From assembly GCF_001865675.1 (NCBI RefSeq), contig NZ_CP011319.1:3720001-3784000 (forward strand): a DNA stretch of 64,000 bases. The letters are read 5' to 3'. Source of the stretch: Janthinobacterium sp. 1_2014MBL_MicDiv. Lineage in GTDB: Bacteria > Pseudomonadota > Gammaproteobacteria > Burkholderiales > Burkholderiaceae_D. The position numbers were made by a program, and so were the translations under genes. This document shows, piece by piece, positions 8,129-16,543 of this stretch. The notes below the pieces were generated by a model. That model ran no database searches, was not told the origin of the DNA, and worked only from the letters and a program-made list of their open reading frames with translations. The number at the start of each line of letters is the position of its first letter. Within the stretch, counting starts at the first letter, position 1.

Positions 8129-8152
8129 CGCAATATACAGACGTATATAGCG
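8129..8152 (-). promoter_or_regulatory. ModE-type molybdate box 2
   Basis: The half-sites CGCAATATA (8129-8137) and TATATAGCG (8144-8152, followed by AT) are separated by 6 bp. This is again the ModE pattern with a single mismatch. It is centred exactly 68 bp from box 1 with the same spacer length, which argues against chance. It lies between the TonB receptor and the divergent IclR gene. Confidence 0.75.
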
Positions 8153-8255
8153 ATCCTCAAGCGACAAGGCGGAAAACCCCTGCGCAGGTCAATTTTTCCC
8201 GCAATTTTCATGCAGCGCAGCATTTCGCTGTGCGAACGAATGTTTCACAAAACGA

Positions 8256-8284
8256 TTGACACGTCCGATTCGACTAGGCAAACT
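8256..8284 (+). promoter_or_regulatory. possible sigma-70 promoter for the IclR gene
   Basis: A consensus -35 (TTGACA, 8256-8261) is followed after 17 bp by a weak -10 (CAAACT, 8279-8284). This would give a short leader before the ATG at 8306. The -10 match is poor (three of six). Confidence 0.35.
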
Positions 8285-8305
8285 GGTTTCCAGGGAGCCT
8301 GAAAA

Positions 8306-9142
8306 ATGACCGCAAACATGAGCAATACGCCAGCCGCAACGGATCCGGAACTCATCGTCTTCAGCGACGACGAGGAAGGCAAGGACCGCCAGTTCGTCAA
8401 CGCGCTGGCGCGGGGCCTGGAAGTGCTGCGCTGCTTCCGCCCCGGCGAAGTGTTCCTGTCGAACGCGGACATGGCCAAGCGCACGGCCATCCCGAAACCG
8501 ACGATCTCGCGCCTGACCTACACGCTCACCAAGCTGGGCTACCTCAATTACTCGGACAGTCTGGGCAAGTACCAGCTGGGCGCCGGCGTGCTGGCCCTCG
8601 GCTACCGCATGCTGTCGAACCTCGACGTGCGCAAGATGGCGCGTCCGCTGATGGAAGAACTGGCCGAACATGCGCAAGCCTCCGTTTCGCTGGGCACGCG
8701 CGACCGCCTGAGCATGGTGTATGTGGAAACCTGCCGCAGCAGCGCCAACGTCACCCTGCGCCTCGATGTCGGTTCACGCATTCCGCTGATGACGACCGCC
8801 ATGGGCAAGGCGCTGCTGTGCATCCTGCCGCAGGCCGAACGCGACTACCTGATGGACCACGCCAGGGCGCACGAGACGGAACGCTGGCCGCGCATCAAGG
8901 CAGGCATCGAACAGGGCTTCAAGGATTACCAGGACCGGGGCTTTTGCATCTCGGCCGGCGAATGGCAGAACGACGTGCACGCCGTGGGCGTGCCCATGCT
9001 GGGCGCCGACGGCGAACAGGTGATGGCCTTCAATTGCGGCGGCCCCGCCTTCCTGCTGTCGCGCGAAAAACTCGAATCCGACCTGGGACCGCGCCTGGCG
9101 GCCCTCGTCAAAACAGTGGAAAAAAACCTGGGCCGCGGTTAG
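8306..9142 (+). CDS. IclR family transcriptional regulator
   Basis: This is a 278-residue protein. A winged helix-turn-helix covers about residues 30-95 (FVNALARGLEVLRCF..., NADMAKRTAIPKPTISRLTYTLTKLGYL), followed by the IclR effector domain (from about 105, with a typical TAMGKALLC segment near 165). IclR regulators of this type sense aromatic or other carboxylic acids. It lies 50 bp upstream of the acyl-CoA dehydrogenase in the same direction and probably controls the downstream catabolic and transport genes. It shares its upstream region with the divergent TonB receptor and the two ModE-like boxes. Confidence 0.9.
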   Translation: MTANMSNTPAATDPELIVFSDDEEGKDRQFVNALARGLEVLRCFRPGEVFLSNADMAKRTAIPKPTISRLTYTLTKLGYLNYSDSLGKYQLGAGVLALGYRMLSNLDVRKMARPLMEELAEHAQASVSLGTRDRLSMVYVETCRSSANVTLRLDVGSRIPLMTTAMGKALLCILPQAERDYLMDHARAHETERWPRIKAGIEQGFKDYQDRGFCISAGEWQNDVHAVGVPMLGADGEQVMAFNCGGPAFLLSREKLESDLGPRLAALVKTVEKNLGRG

Positions 9143-9192
9143 ACTGCGCGCCCCTCTCAATGACAGCTCCGACAACCGCGCCGAGGACCCCG

Positions 9193-10347
9193 ATGATACG
9201 CGACGAAGAAACCCTGAACATCCTGCTCGACAGCATCGCCCGCTTCGTGCGCGAAGTGCTGGTGCCCAACGAGGCGCTGGTGGCCGAAACGGATACGATA
9301 CCGCCCGCCATCGTGGCGCAGATGCGCGAACTGGGCCTGTTCGGCCTGTCGATCCCGGAAGCCTATGGCGGCCTGGAACTGAGCATGGAAGAGGAAGTGC
9401 GCGTGGCCTTCGAGATCGCCCGCACCTCGCCGGCCTTCCGTTCGCTGATCGGCACGAACAACGGCATCGGTTCGCAAGGCATCGTGATCGACGGCACGGA
9501 GGCGCAGAAACAGCATTACCTGCCCAAGCTGGCGGCCGGCGAGATCATCGGCTCGTTCGCGCTGACGGAAGCGGGGTCCGGTTCCGATGCGGCTTCGCTG
9601 CGCACGACGGCCGTGCGCGATGGCGACCATTACATCCTCAACGGCAGCAAGCGCTATATCACCAACGCCCCCGAGGCGAGCATCTTTACCGTGATGGCGC
9701 GCACGGACCCCGTCAAGCGCGGCGCCTCGGCCATTTCCGCCTTCATCGTGGAAAAGGATACGCCGGGCCTCTCGCTGGGCAAGATCGACAGGAAAATGGG
9801 TCAGCAAGGCGCGCATACCTGCGACGTCATCTTTGAAAACTGCCGCGTGCCGGCCGCGAATCTCATCGGCGGCAAGGAAGGCGTGGGCTTCAAGACGGCC
9901 ATGAAAGTGCTCGACAAGGGCCGTTTGCACATCGCCGCCGTCTGCGTGGGCGCGGCCGAACGCATGCTGGCCGACGCCCTGGCCTATGCGATGGAACGCC
10001 AGCAGTTCGGCCAGCCCATCGCCGAATTCCAGCTGATCCAGGCCATGCTGGCCGACAGCAAGGCCGAGATTTACGCGGCGCGCAGCATGGTGCTCGACGC
10101 CGCGCGCCGGCGCGACAACAGGGAAGACATTTCGACGGAAGCGTCGTGCTGCAAGCTGTTCGCCTCCGAAATGTGCGGCCGCGTGGCCGACCGCTCCGTG
10201 CAGATCCACGGCGGCGCGGGCTACATCAGCGAATACGCGGCCGAGCGCTTCTACCGCGACGTGCGCCTGTTCCGCATCTACGAAGGCACGACGCAGATCC
10301 AGCAGATCGTCATCGCCCGCAACATGATCAAGGCAGCGCAAAAGTAA
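9193..10347 (+). CDS. acyl-CoA dehydrogenase
   Basis: This 384-residue FAD-dependent acyl-CoA dehydrogenase has the usual length for the family. Signatures include FALTEAGSGSDAASL (FAD/substrate site), the RQQFGQPIAEFQ helix, QIHGGAGYISEYAAERFYRDVR and the terminal YEGTTQIQQIVIAR containing the likely catalytic Glu. The start at 9193 has GAGGA five bases upstream; an in-frame ATG at 9160 lacks a ribosome-binding site. It is coupled to the acyl-CoA synthetase and preceded by the IclR gene. It would oxidise the CoA thioester formed by the next gene product. The acid itself is not identifiable. Confidence 0.92.
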   Translation: MIRDEETLNILLDSIARFVREVLVPNEALVAETDTIPPAIVAQMRELGLFGLSIPEAYGGLELSMEEEVRVAFEIARTSPAFRSLIGTNNGIGSQGIVIDGTEAQKQHYLPKLAAGEIIGSFALTEAGSGSDAASLRTTAVRDGDHYILNGSKRYITNAPEASIFTVMARTDPVKRGASAISAFIVEKDTPGLSLGKIDRKMGQQGAHTCDVIFENCRVPAANLIGGKEGVGFKTAMKVLDKGRLHIAAVCVGAAERMLADALAYAMERQQFGQPIAEFQLIQAMLADSKAEIYAARSMVLDAARRRDNREDISTEASCCKLFASEMCGRVADRSVQIHGGAGYISEYAAERFYRDVRLFRIYEGTTQIQQIVIARNMIKAAQK

Positions 10348-10358
10348 TGGAGACCGCG

Positions 10359-11897
10359 ATGGACATTCCCGCACTGCTGGCCGGCTTGCCGGCGCGCCTG
10401 TCGGCCATCCCCGCATATTGGGCCGACCGCACGCCCGACGCGCCGGCGCTGCACGAAGGCGGCCGGCAATGGAGCTACGCCCAGCTGCGGCACGGCGTGG
10501 ACAACGCCGCGCAGCTGCTGCGCGAGCTCGGCGTGCGCCCCGGCGACCGCCTGATGGTGGTGGGCGAGAACTGCGCGCTGCAGGTGGCGCTGATCTTCGC
10601 TTGCGCCAGCATCGACGCGTGGATCGTCAACGTCAATGCCCGGCTGTCGGCGCGCGAGATCGACAGCATCGCCGGCCACTGCACGGCGCGCAGGATGCTG
10701 TTCCTGGCCGGCGCCTCGCCGGAAGCGGCCGCGCATGCGGCGCGCCACGGCGCCAGCACTGTCACGGTCGACGCCATGGGCGAGCTGCTGGCGGGCGGAC
10801 TGAATGAAGCCAGCATCGCCGAAGCCTGCGTGCCCGGCAACGGGCAAGTGGCGGCGCTGATCTATACCACGGGCACGACGGGCCAGGCCAAGGGCGTGAT
10901 GCTGACGCACCGCAACCTGCTGTTCATCGCCGCCGTCTCCAGCACCCTGCGCGGCCTGACCAGCTCCGACCGCGCGTATGGCGTGCTGCCCATCTCGCAC
11001 GTGTATGGCCTGGCCTCGGTGGCCCTGGGCACCCTGTATGCGGGCGCCGCGCTATACCTGGTGCCGCGCTTTTCCGTCGACGGCCTGCTCTCGTCCCTGA
11101 AGGACGACGCACTGACCATCGTGCAGGGCGTGCCGGCCATGTACGCGAAACTGCTGCAAACCCTGGGCGGCCCCGACACCCCGCTGCCCACGCGGCTGCG
11201 CTTTGCCTATGCGGGCGGCTCGCCGCTGGCGCCGTCGCTCAAGCGCGACGTGGAAAAACTGCTGGGTACCGCGCTGCACAATGGCTACGGCATGACGGAA
11301 AGCTCGCCCACCATCAGCCAGACGCGCCTGGAGTCGCCGCGCCCCGACGATTCCGTCGGCACGCCGATACCGGGCGTGGAAGTGCGCGTGGTCAGCTTCG
11401 AGGGCGTCGACGTGGCGCCGGGCGAGGCAGGCGAACTGTGGATGCGCGGACCGAACGTCATGGCCGGCTACTACCGCGAGCCGGCCATGACGGCGGCCGC
11501 CATGCGCGACGGCGGCTGGCTCAATACGGGCGACATGGCGCGCCAGGAAGCGGACGGCGCGCTGTTCATCGTCGGGCGCACCAAGGAACTGATCATCCGC
11601 TCCGGCTTCAATGTCTATCCGCTGGAAGTGGAAACGGCCCTGAATGCCCATCCGTCCGTGATCCAGTCGGCCGTGGTGGGACGCACCCTGGACGACGGCA
11701 ACGAGGACGTCGTCGCCTATGTCGAGCTGGATTCGCGCCAGAGCACCACGGCGGCCGAGCTGCAGGCCTGGCTGGCGCAGACGCTGTCGCCGTACAAGTG
11801 CCCGTCCGCCATCATCGTCATGGAAGCCTTGCCGGCCGCCGCCACGGGCAAGATTTTGAAGGGCCAGTTGCGGCAGATGGCGCAAGATAGGCAGTGA
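10359..11897 (+). CDS. AMP-dependent acyl-CoA synthetase/ligase
   Basis: This is a 512-residue ANL-superfamily ligase. It has the P-loop YTTGTTGQAKG at 169-179, GYGMTES at 309-315, the hinge GRTKELIIRSGFNVYPLEVE and the catalytic Lys near 498 in TGKILKGQLR. It converts a carboxylic acid, ATP and CoA to the acyl-CoA. The start at 10359 follows GGAG; an alternative ATG at 10347 overlaps the preceding stop as TAATG. Its partner dehydrogenase and the Liv-type transporter immediately downstream suggest uptake, activation and beta-oxidation of one specific acid (inference). Confidence 0.9.
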   Translation: MDIPALLAGLPARLSAIPAYWADRTPDAPALHEGGRQWSYAQLRHGVDNAAQLLRELGVRPGDRLMVVGENCALQVALIFACASIDAWIVNVNARLSAREIDSIAGHCTARRMLFLAGASPEAAAHAARHGASTVTVDAMGELLAGGLNEASIAEACVPGNGQVAALIYTTGTTGQAKGVMLTHRNLLFIAAVSSTLRGLTSSDRAYGVLPISHVYGLASVALGTLYAGAALYLVPRFSVDGLLSSLKDDALTIVQGVPAMYAKLLQTLGGPDTPLPTRLRFAYAGGSPLAPSLKRDVEKLLGTALHNGYGMTESSPTISQTRLESPRPDDSVGTPIPGVEVRVVSFEGVDVAPGEAGELWMRGPNVMAGYYREPAMTAAAMRDGGWLNTGDMARQEADGALFIVGRTKELIIRSGFNVYPLEVETALNAHPSVIQSAVVGRTLDDGNEDVVAYVELDSRQSTTAAELQAWLAQTLSPYKCPSAIIVMEALPAAATGKILKGQLRQMAQDRQ

Positions 11898-11946
11898 ATT
11901 CGAGTTGTTAGCAAGAGACCCGACAATAAAACCCAGGCGGGTAGTG

Positions 11947-11974
11947 TTGCCGGCGCCGATCCTGGCGCCGGCAA
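11947..11974 (+). other. intergenic hairpin upstream of the substrate-binding protein gene
   Basis: A perfect 11-bp GC-rich stem (11947-11957 with 11964-11974) has a 6-base loop and no T-run. It lies between the CoA ligase and the binding-protein gene, ending 28 bp before the ATG. It may act as an mRNA processing or 5'-stabilising structure, or as a weak attenuator. Confidence 0.6.
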
Positions 11975-12002
11975 GCCAAGTCACATCACCGGAGGAGACA
12001 CG

Positions 12003-13169
12003 ATGAAACGCACATACACACGCATCGCCATGGCAGCGCTGGTTGCCAGCGCCTGGCTGTCGCAGGCCAGCGCCGACGAATTCCTGGTCGGCGCGGAAAT
12101 TCCCCTCACGGGCAACCTGGCGCGCGTCGGCGCCGGCATGCAGGAAGGCATCATGGTCGCGGCCGAAGTATTCAACAAGACCAACGGCAAGCACAAGGTC
12201 AAGATCGTCACCGTCGACGACGAATCGGCGCCGGCCAAGGCCATCGCCGCCGTGGAAAAGCTGGCCAGCCAGGGCGTCGTGGCCATCACGGGCGGCTACG
12301 GCTCGAACAATATCTCGCCCGCCTCGGATACGGCCAACAAGCTGGGGCTCGTCTACATCACCTCGGGCGGCGTCGACGACAGCCTGGTGGCCAGCGGACG
12401 CAAGAATTTTTTCCGCATCAATAACACGGCCGGCTACGAAAAAGCCATGCTGGGCATGCTTGCCGACGTGGGCGCGAAATCCGTCTCCATCGTGTATTCG
12501 ACCAAGGACGCCACCACGGGCCTGGCGAAGGACGTGGAAAAGGCGCTGGCCGCCAGGGGCGTGAAAGTGACGACGCACTCGTTCGACCCGGCCATCACGG
12601 ACTTCAAGCCCATCATCAACAAGATCAAGCTGCAAGACAAATCGGAAGTGGTGGCCATGGTCGGCTATGAAAACGATTATGTGGGCATCATCCGCGCCGC
12701 GCGCGTGCTGAAACCGAAGATCAAGGCCATGGTGGGCGTCTGGTCGCTGGCCACGCCAAAGATGGCGGCCGACTTCCCCGACCTGATGCCGAACGTCTTC
12801 GGCACGGCCCTGCTGCCCTTCCCCACGGAATTCAAGACGGCCGACGGCAAGGCGTTCAGCGACGCCTACAAGCAGCTGTACAAGAAGGAGCCGGACTACC
12901 TGGGCCAGTTCGGCTACGTGCAGTCGATGCTGCTGTTCGAAGCGATCGCGCGCGCGGCCGACAAGGGCACCATCAAGAAAGGCGGCGTGGCCGAGGAAAT
13001 GCGCAAGACGGACCGCGAAACCCTGATCGGCCGGGTGCAGTTCGCCGCCAACGGCGACAACCAGAACTTCGTGCACCGCATGGCGCAGCACCAGGACAAG
13101 AAAGTGGTGATCGTCTGGCCGAAGGAGCACGCCACGGGCAAGCTGGCCTACCCGGCCGTGCCCTGGTAA
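12003..13169 (+). CDS. periplasmic substrate-binding protein of Liv-type ABC transporter
   Basis: This is a 388-residue type I periplasmic binding protein with a signal peptide cleaved after about residue 24 (ASA-DEF). The mature start FLVGAEIPLTGNLARVGAGMQEG is typical of the branched-chain amino-acid/urea/carboxylate binding-protein family. Many relatives in betaproteobacteria bind aromatic or other organic acids rather than Leu/Ile/Val. The adjacent CoA ligase and acyl-CoA dehydrogenase favour a carboxylic acid here (inference). GGAGGAG precedes the ATG. It is the first gene of the five-gene transporter and is flanked by hairpins that could raise its mRNA level relative to the permeases. 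Confidence 0.9.
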   Translation: MKRTYTRIAMAALVASAWLSQASADEFLVGAEIPLTGNLARVGAGMQEGIMVAAEVFNKTNGKHKVKIVTVDDESAPAKAIAAVEKLASQGVVAITGGYGSNNISPASDTANKLGLVYITSGGVDDSLVASGRKNFFRINNTAGYEKAMLGMLADVGAKSVSIVYSTKDATTGLAKDVEKALAARGVKVTTHSFDPAITDFKPIINKIKLQDKSEVVAMVGYENDYVGIIRAARVLKPKIKAMVGVWSLATPKMAADFPDLMPNVFGTALLPFPTEFKTADGKAFSDAYKQLYKKEPDYLGQFGYVQSMLLFEAIARAADKGTIKKGGVAEEMRKTDRETLIGRVQFAANGDNQNFVHRMAQHQDKKVVIVWPKEHATGKLAYPAVPW

Positions 13170-13191
13170 GCGGCAGCCTCCCGCTGCACAC

Positions 13192-13213
13192 GCGCGTGCC
13201 CTTCCGGGCGCGC
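13192..13213 (+). other. intergenic hairpin after the binding-protein gene
   Basis: GCGC plus GCCC (13192-13201, with a GT bulge) pairs with GGGC plus GCGC (13206-13213) around a TTCC loop. There is no T-run, so read-through to livH is expected. Such structures commonly protect the upstream binding-protein message from 3' decay (inference). Confidence 0.4.
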
Positions 13214-13287
13214 ACCGATGAACGGCGGTCCTGCACTGCATGCACGCTGCGTACATGCTGCGCCAGGCCGCCTGACGGGATGACGAC

Positions 13288-14160
13288 ATGACTGAATTAA
13301 TCTTGCAAGCCCTGTATTCGGGCTTGCTGCAGGGCGGCTCCTACGCCCTGATCGCACTGGGACTGGCGCTGGTCTTCGGCACCATGAAAGTGATCAACCT
13401 GGCGCACGGCGAACTGGTGCTGCTGGCCGCCTACATCGCCTACAGTGTGGAGTCGGGCCTGGGCCTGGGCCCCATGTTCGCCATTCCCATCGCGCTGGTG
13501 ATCGTCAGCCTGACGTCCGTCGGCGTCTACCTGATCGTCAGCCGCATCAAGAAGGACCGCGAAATCAATTCGCTGATCCTGACCTACGGCATCGGCGTCA
13601 TCCTCACCAATTTCATCCTGCTGGTATGGAAGGCCGACATCCGCTCCACCTCGTCGAGCTGGCTGCAGGAAGGCATCGAGATCGGCCCCTTCTTCAGCAT
13701 GCGCAGCGAAGTGATTTTCTTCGGCGTCAGCCTGGTGCTGATGGCGGCCCTGTGGCGCTGGCTGGCCACCAGCTGGTATGGCCGCGCCGTGCGCGCCGTC
13801 TCCAGCAACCGCGACGCGGCCAAGCTGATGGGCATCGACCCGGGCCGCACGGAGCTGGTCTCTTTTCTGGTCGCAGGCATCCTGGCCGCCTTCGCGGGCG
13901 TGGCCCTGTTCAGCTATGGCGTGATCCAGCCGGCATACGGCGGCGCGCTGACGGTGAAAGCCTTCATCATCACGGTACTGGCCGGCATCGGCTCGATACC
14001 GGGCGTGCTGATCGCCGCCGTGCTGCTGGGCGTGGCCGAAGCGCTGACCGTCACCCTGGCCAGCTCCGCGCTGCAGGAATTGTCGGGCATGGTGCTGTTC
14101 CTGCTGGTGCTGTTCATCATGCCGAACGGCTTGTTCGGCGCACAACGGAGGCGCGGATGA
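13288..14160 (+). CDS. livH: Liv-type ABC transporter permease (LivH family)
   Basis: This is a 290-residue integral membrane protein of the LivH permease family. It has the characteristic N-terminus (LQALYSGLLQGGSYALIALGLALVFGTMKVINLAHGE) and about eight hydrophobic segments. It forms the inner-membrane channel with LivM. Its stop overlaps the livM ATG as ATGA, so translation is coupled. The substrate follows that of the binding protein at 12003 and is unproven. Confidence 0.93.
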   Translation: MTELILQALYSGLLQGGSYALIALGLALVFGTMKVINLAHGELVLLAAYIAYSVESGLGLGPMFAIPIALVIVSLTSVGVYLIVSRIKKDREINSLILTYGIGVILTNFILLVWKADIRSTSSSWLQEGIEIGPFFSMRSEVIFFGVSLVLMAALWRWLATSWYGRAVRAVSSNRDAAKLMGIDPGRTELVSFLVAGILAAFAGVALFSYGVIQPAYGGALTVKAFIITVLAGIGSIPGVLIAAVLLGVAEALTVTLASSALQELSGMVLFLLVLFIMPNGLFGAQRRRG

Positions 14161-15131
14161 AGCGTTCAACACTGATGGCCACGGCGGCCCTGCTGCTGGC
14201 CGCCTATGTCGCCGTGCCGCTGCTCCTGGGCGCCAACCAGTATGTGATGAGCATAGTGGTGGCGGCCCTGATCATCGGCGGCGTGGCCATGTCCTGGGCC
14301 CTGTTGGGCAACCTGGGTGGCATGGTCAGCTTCGGCCACGCGGCGTTCTTCGGCGTGGGCGCGTATGTATCCGCGCTGGCCACCGTGAAACTGGGCTTGC
14401 CCGTGTTTGCCGCCATGCTGCTGGGCGGCGCGGGCGCGGCCATCGCCGCCATCATCATGCTGCCAGTGCTGCGCCTGCGCGGGCCGTATTTTGCGCTGGC
14501 CATCCTCGCCTACGCCCACATCTTCCGCATCCTGGCCACGGAATGGAGTTCCGTCACGGGCGGCGCCGGCGGCATCAACAACATTCCCACCCTGCCCACC
14601 GTCTTCGGCTTCGACCTGGCCAGCAAGACGGGCGCCTACCTGGTGGTGCTGACCCTGGTGGTGTGCTGCGCCATCGCCTACAGCCGCATCCGCGCCAGCC
14701 ACTACGGCATCGCCCTGCGCGCCATGCACGACAGCGAAGACGCCACGCGCGTCGTCGGCGTCAACAGCACCCTGTTGAAAGGCATGATGCTGCTGGTATC
14801 GGCCTTCATGGCGGGCCTGTTCGGCGCCTTCAACGCCCACTACATCAACTTCCTCGAGCCCGACTACGCCTTCAACAGCCTGTGGGTCACCCTGCCCATC
14901 GTGGCGGCCATCTTCGGCGGCTACCGCACCATCCTCGGCCCCGTGCTGGGCGCCGTCGTCGTGTACCTGGTGGACCAGCTCATTTTCAAGTCGCTGATCC
15001 CCACCGGGCACCAGCTGGTGCTCGGCGTGCTGCTGGTGGCGATGATCGTCTTCAGCCCGAACGGCCTGCTGCCGCTGCTGCAAAAATGGCTGAAAAACGC
15101 GTTCAAGGCGAAGGAGAAAACACATGCTTGA
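14157..15131 (+). CDS. livM: Liv-type ABC transporter permease (LivM family)
   Basis: This is a 324-residue membrane protein of the LivM family with the conserved segments GNLGGMVSFGHAAFFGVGAY (about 58-77) and LRLRGPYFALAILAYAHI. The start at 14157 overlaps the livH stop (ATGA); the longer open frame to the left lies inside livH and is not coding. It overlaps livG by 8 bp. It is the second half of the transport channel. Confidence 0.93.
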   Translation: MKRSTLMATAALLLAAYVAVPLLLGANQYVMSIVVAALIIGGVAMSWALLGNLGGMVSFGHAAFFGVGAYVSALATVKLGLPVFAAMLLGGAGAAIAAIIMLPVLRLRGPYFALAILAYAHIFRILATEWSSVTGGAGGINNIPTLPTVFGFDLASKTGAYLVVLTLVVCCAIAYSRIRASHYGIALRAMHDSEDATRVVGVNSTLLKGMMLLVSAFMAGLFGAFNAHYINFLEPDYAFNSLWVTLPIVAAIFGGYRTILGPVLGAVVVYLVDQLIFKSLIPTGHQLVLGVLLVAMIVFSPNGLLPLLQKWLKNAFKAKEKTHA

Positions 15132-15837
15132 ACTCGATAATGTGTCCGTGCGCTTCGGCGGCCTGACGGCCGTCGACAGCGTCACGCTGAAGGTGGGCAG
15201 CCACGACGTGATCGGCCTGGTCGGCGCCAACGGCGCCGGCAAGACCACCCTGTTCAACGCCATTTCCGGCCTCGTGCGCCCCACCAGCGGCCATATCCGC
15301 TTCGAGGGGCGCGACATCATGGCCACGCCCATGTACCAGCGCGCGCGCCTGGGCCTGGGCCGCACCTTCCAGATCCCGCAACCGATGCATGAACTGACGG
15401 TGCGCGAAAACCTCATCGTGGCGCAGCGCTTCGGCACGGGCAAGGTGGACATGCGCCAGATCGACGAAATCCTCGATTTTACTAGCCTGGCGGGCAAGGC
15501 CGGGCGCGACGCGGCCAGCGAACTGGCGCTGACGGAGCTCAAGGCGCTGGAAGTGGCCAAGGCGCTGGCGACGAATCCCAAGCTGCTGCTGCTCGACGAA
15601 GTGCTGGCCGGGCTGGAAACGAACGGCAAGCGCCGCTTCATGGGCATGCTGAAGGACTTGCACGCGCAGTTTGGCGTCGGCATCGTCATGATCGAGCACG
15701 ATATCGAAACCATCAGCAATCTGTGCCAGCGCGTGGCCGTGCTCAATTTCGGCCAGCTGATCGCCGACGGCACGCCGGACGCCGTCTTCCGCGACCCCGC
15801 CGTCATCGAAAGCTACACGGGAGCAGTTCATGCTTGA
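15124..15837 (+). CDS. livG: Liv-type ABC transporter ATP-binding protein (LivG family)
   Basis: This is a 237-residue ABC ATPase. It has Walker A GANGAGKTT (about 35-43), Walker B LLLLDEVLAGL and a switch His in IVMIEHD. The signature loop reads ALTELKALE, which is degenerate compared with LSGG, as is often seen in LivG-type subunits (here LxTxxK). It overlaps livM and livF by 8 bp each, so the permease and ATPase genes are tightly coupled. It energises the transporter on the cytoplasmic face with LivF. Confidence 0.9.
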   Translation: MLELDNVSVRFGGLTAVDSVTLKVGSHDVIGLVGANGAGKTTLFNAISGLVRPTSGHIRFEGRDIMATPMYQRARLGLGRTFQIPQPMHELTVRENLIVAQRFGTGKVDMRQIDEILDFTSLAGKAGRDAASELALTELKALEVAKALATNPKLLLLDEVLAGLETNGKRRFMGMLKDLHAQFGVGIVMIEHDIETISNLCQRVAVLNFGQLIADGTPDAVFRDPAVIESYTGAVHA

Positions 15838-16543
15838 AACGACGCTGAAGATAGAGAACCTGCGCGCCGGCTATGGCGCCATCAATGTGCTGTGGGATGT
15901 CTCCCTGGACATCCAGAAGGGCAAGCTGACCACCATCATCGGCCCGAACGGGGCCGGCAAGACCACCCTGCTGCGGGCCATCATGGGCCTGCTGCCGGTG
16001 GGCGCCGGCCGCATCGCGCTCGACGGCGTGGCCATCAACGGCACGCCGACGTGGAAGATGAGCGATGCCAGGGTCACCATGATCCCCGAGGGCCGCATGA
16101 CGTTTCGCGACATGAGCGTGGAAGAAAACCTGATCATGGGCGCCTTCCCGAAGGAGCACCGCAGCCACATGCCGGCGCGCCTGGCCGAAGCCTACGCCAT
16201 GTTTCCGCGCCTGCACGAGCGGCGCCGGCAGCTGGCAGGCTCGCTGTCGGGCGGCGAGGCGCAGATGCTGGCGATGGCGCGCGGGCTGATGTCGGACCCG
16301 TCGCTGCTGATCATCGACGAGCCGTCGCTGGGCCTGGCGCCGCTGGTGGTCAACGAACTGTTCGAGATCCTCGCGCGCCTGAACGACGGCCGTCGCACCA
16401 TCATCCTCGTCGAGCAGAATACGGCGCGCGCCGTGGGCGTGGCCGACCACGTCTACCTGATGCAAAGCGGGAAAGTGGCGCTGTCGCAGGCGGCGTCCGA
16501 GGTCGATCTCGAGCACCTGCATGCGCTCTACTTTGCGCGCTAG
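15830..16543 (+). CDS. livF: Liv-type ABC transporter ATP-binding protein (LivF family)
   Basis: This is a 237-residue ABC ATPase with Walker A GPNGAGKTT, signature LSGGEAQM, Walker B LLIIDEPSLGLAP and a switch segment ILVEQNT. This is the usual LivF pattern. It is the final gene of the livHMGF run. Its TAG stop overlaps the stop of the convergent gene in the tetranucleotide CTAG (16540-16543), leaving no room for a terminator between the two genes. Confidence 0.92.
   Translation: MLETTLKIENLRAGYGAINVLWDVSLDIQKGKLTTIIGPNGAGKTTLLRAIMGLLPVGAGRIALDGVAINGTPTWKMSDARVTMIPEGRMTFRDMSVEENLIMGAFPKEHRSHMPARLAEAYAMFPRLHERRRQLAGSLSGGEAQMLAMARGLMSDPSLLIIDEPSLGLAPLVVNELFEILARLNDGRRTIILVEQNTARAVGVADHVYLMQSGKVALSQAASEVDLEHLHALYFAR

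Noticed and set aside
11052..13289. About 745-codon open frame on the - strand
   Set aside because: It is the antisense shadow of the CoA ligase and periplasmic binding-protein genes.
15124..15837. livG as a defective ATPase because of a non-standard signature loop
   Set aside because: Walker A, Walker B and the switch His are intact and LivG-type subunits often have a degenerate signature, so loss of function is not supported.
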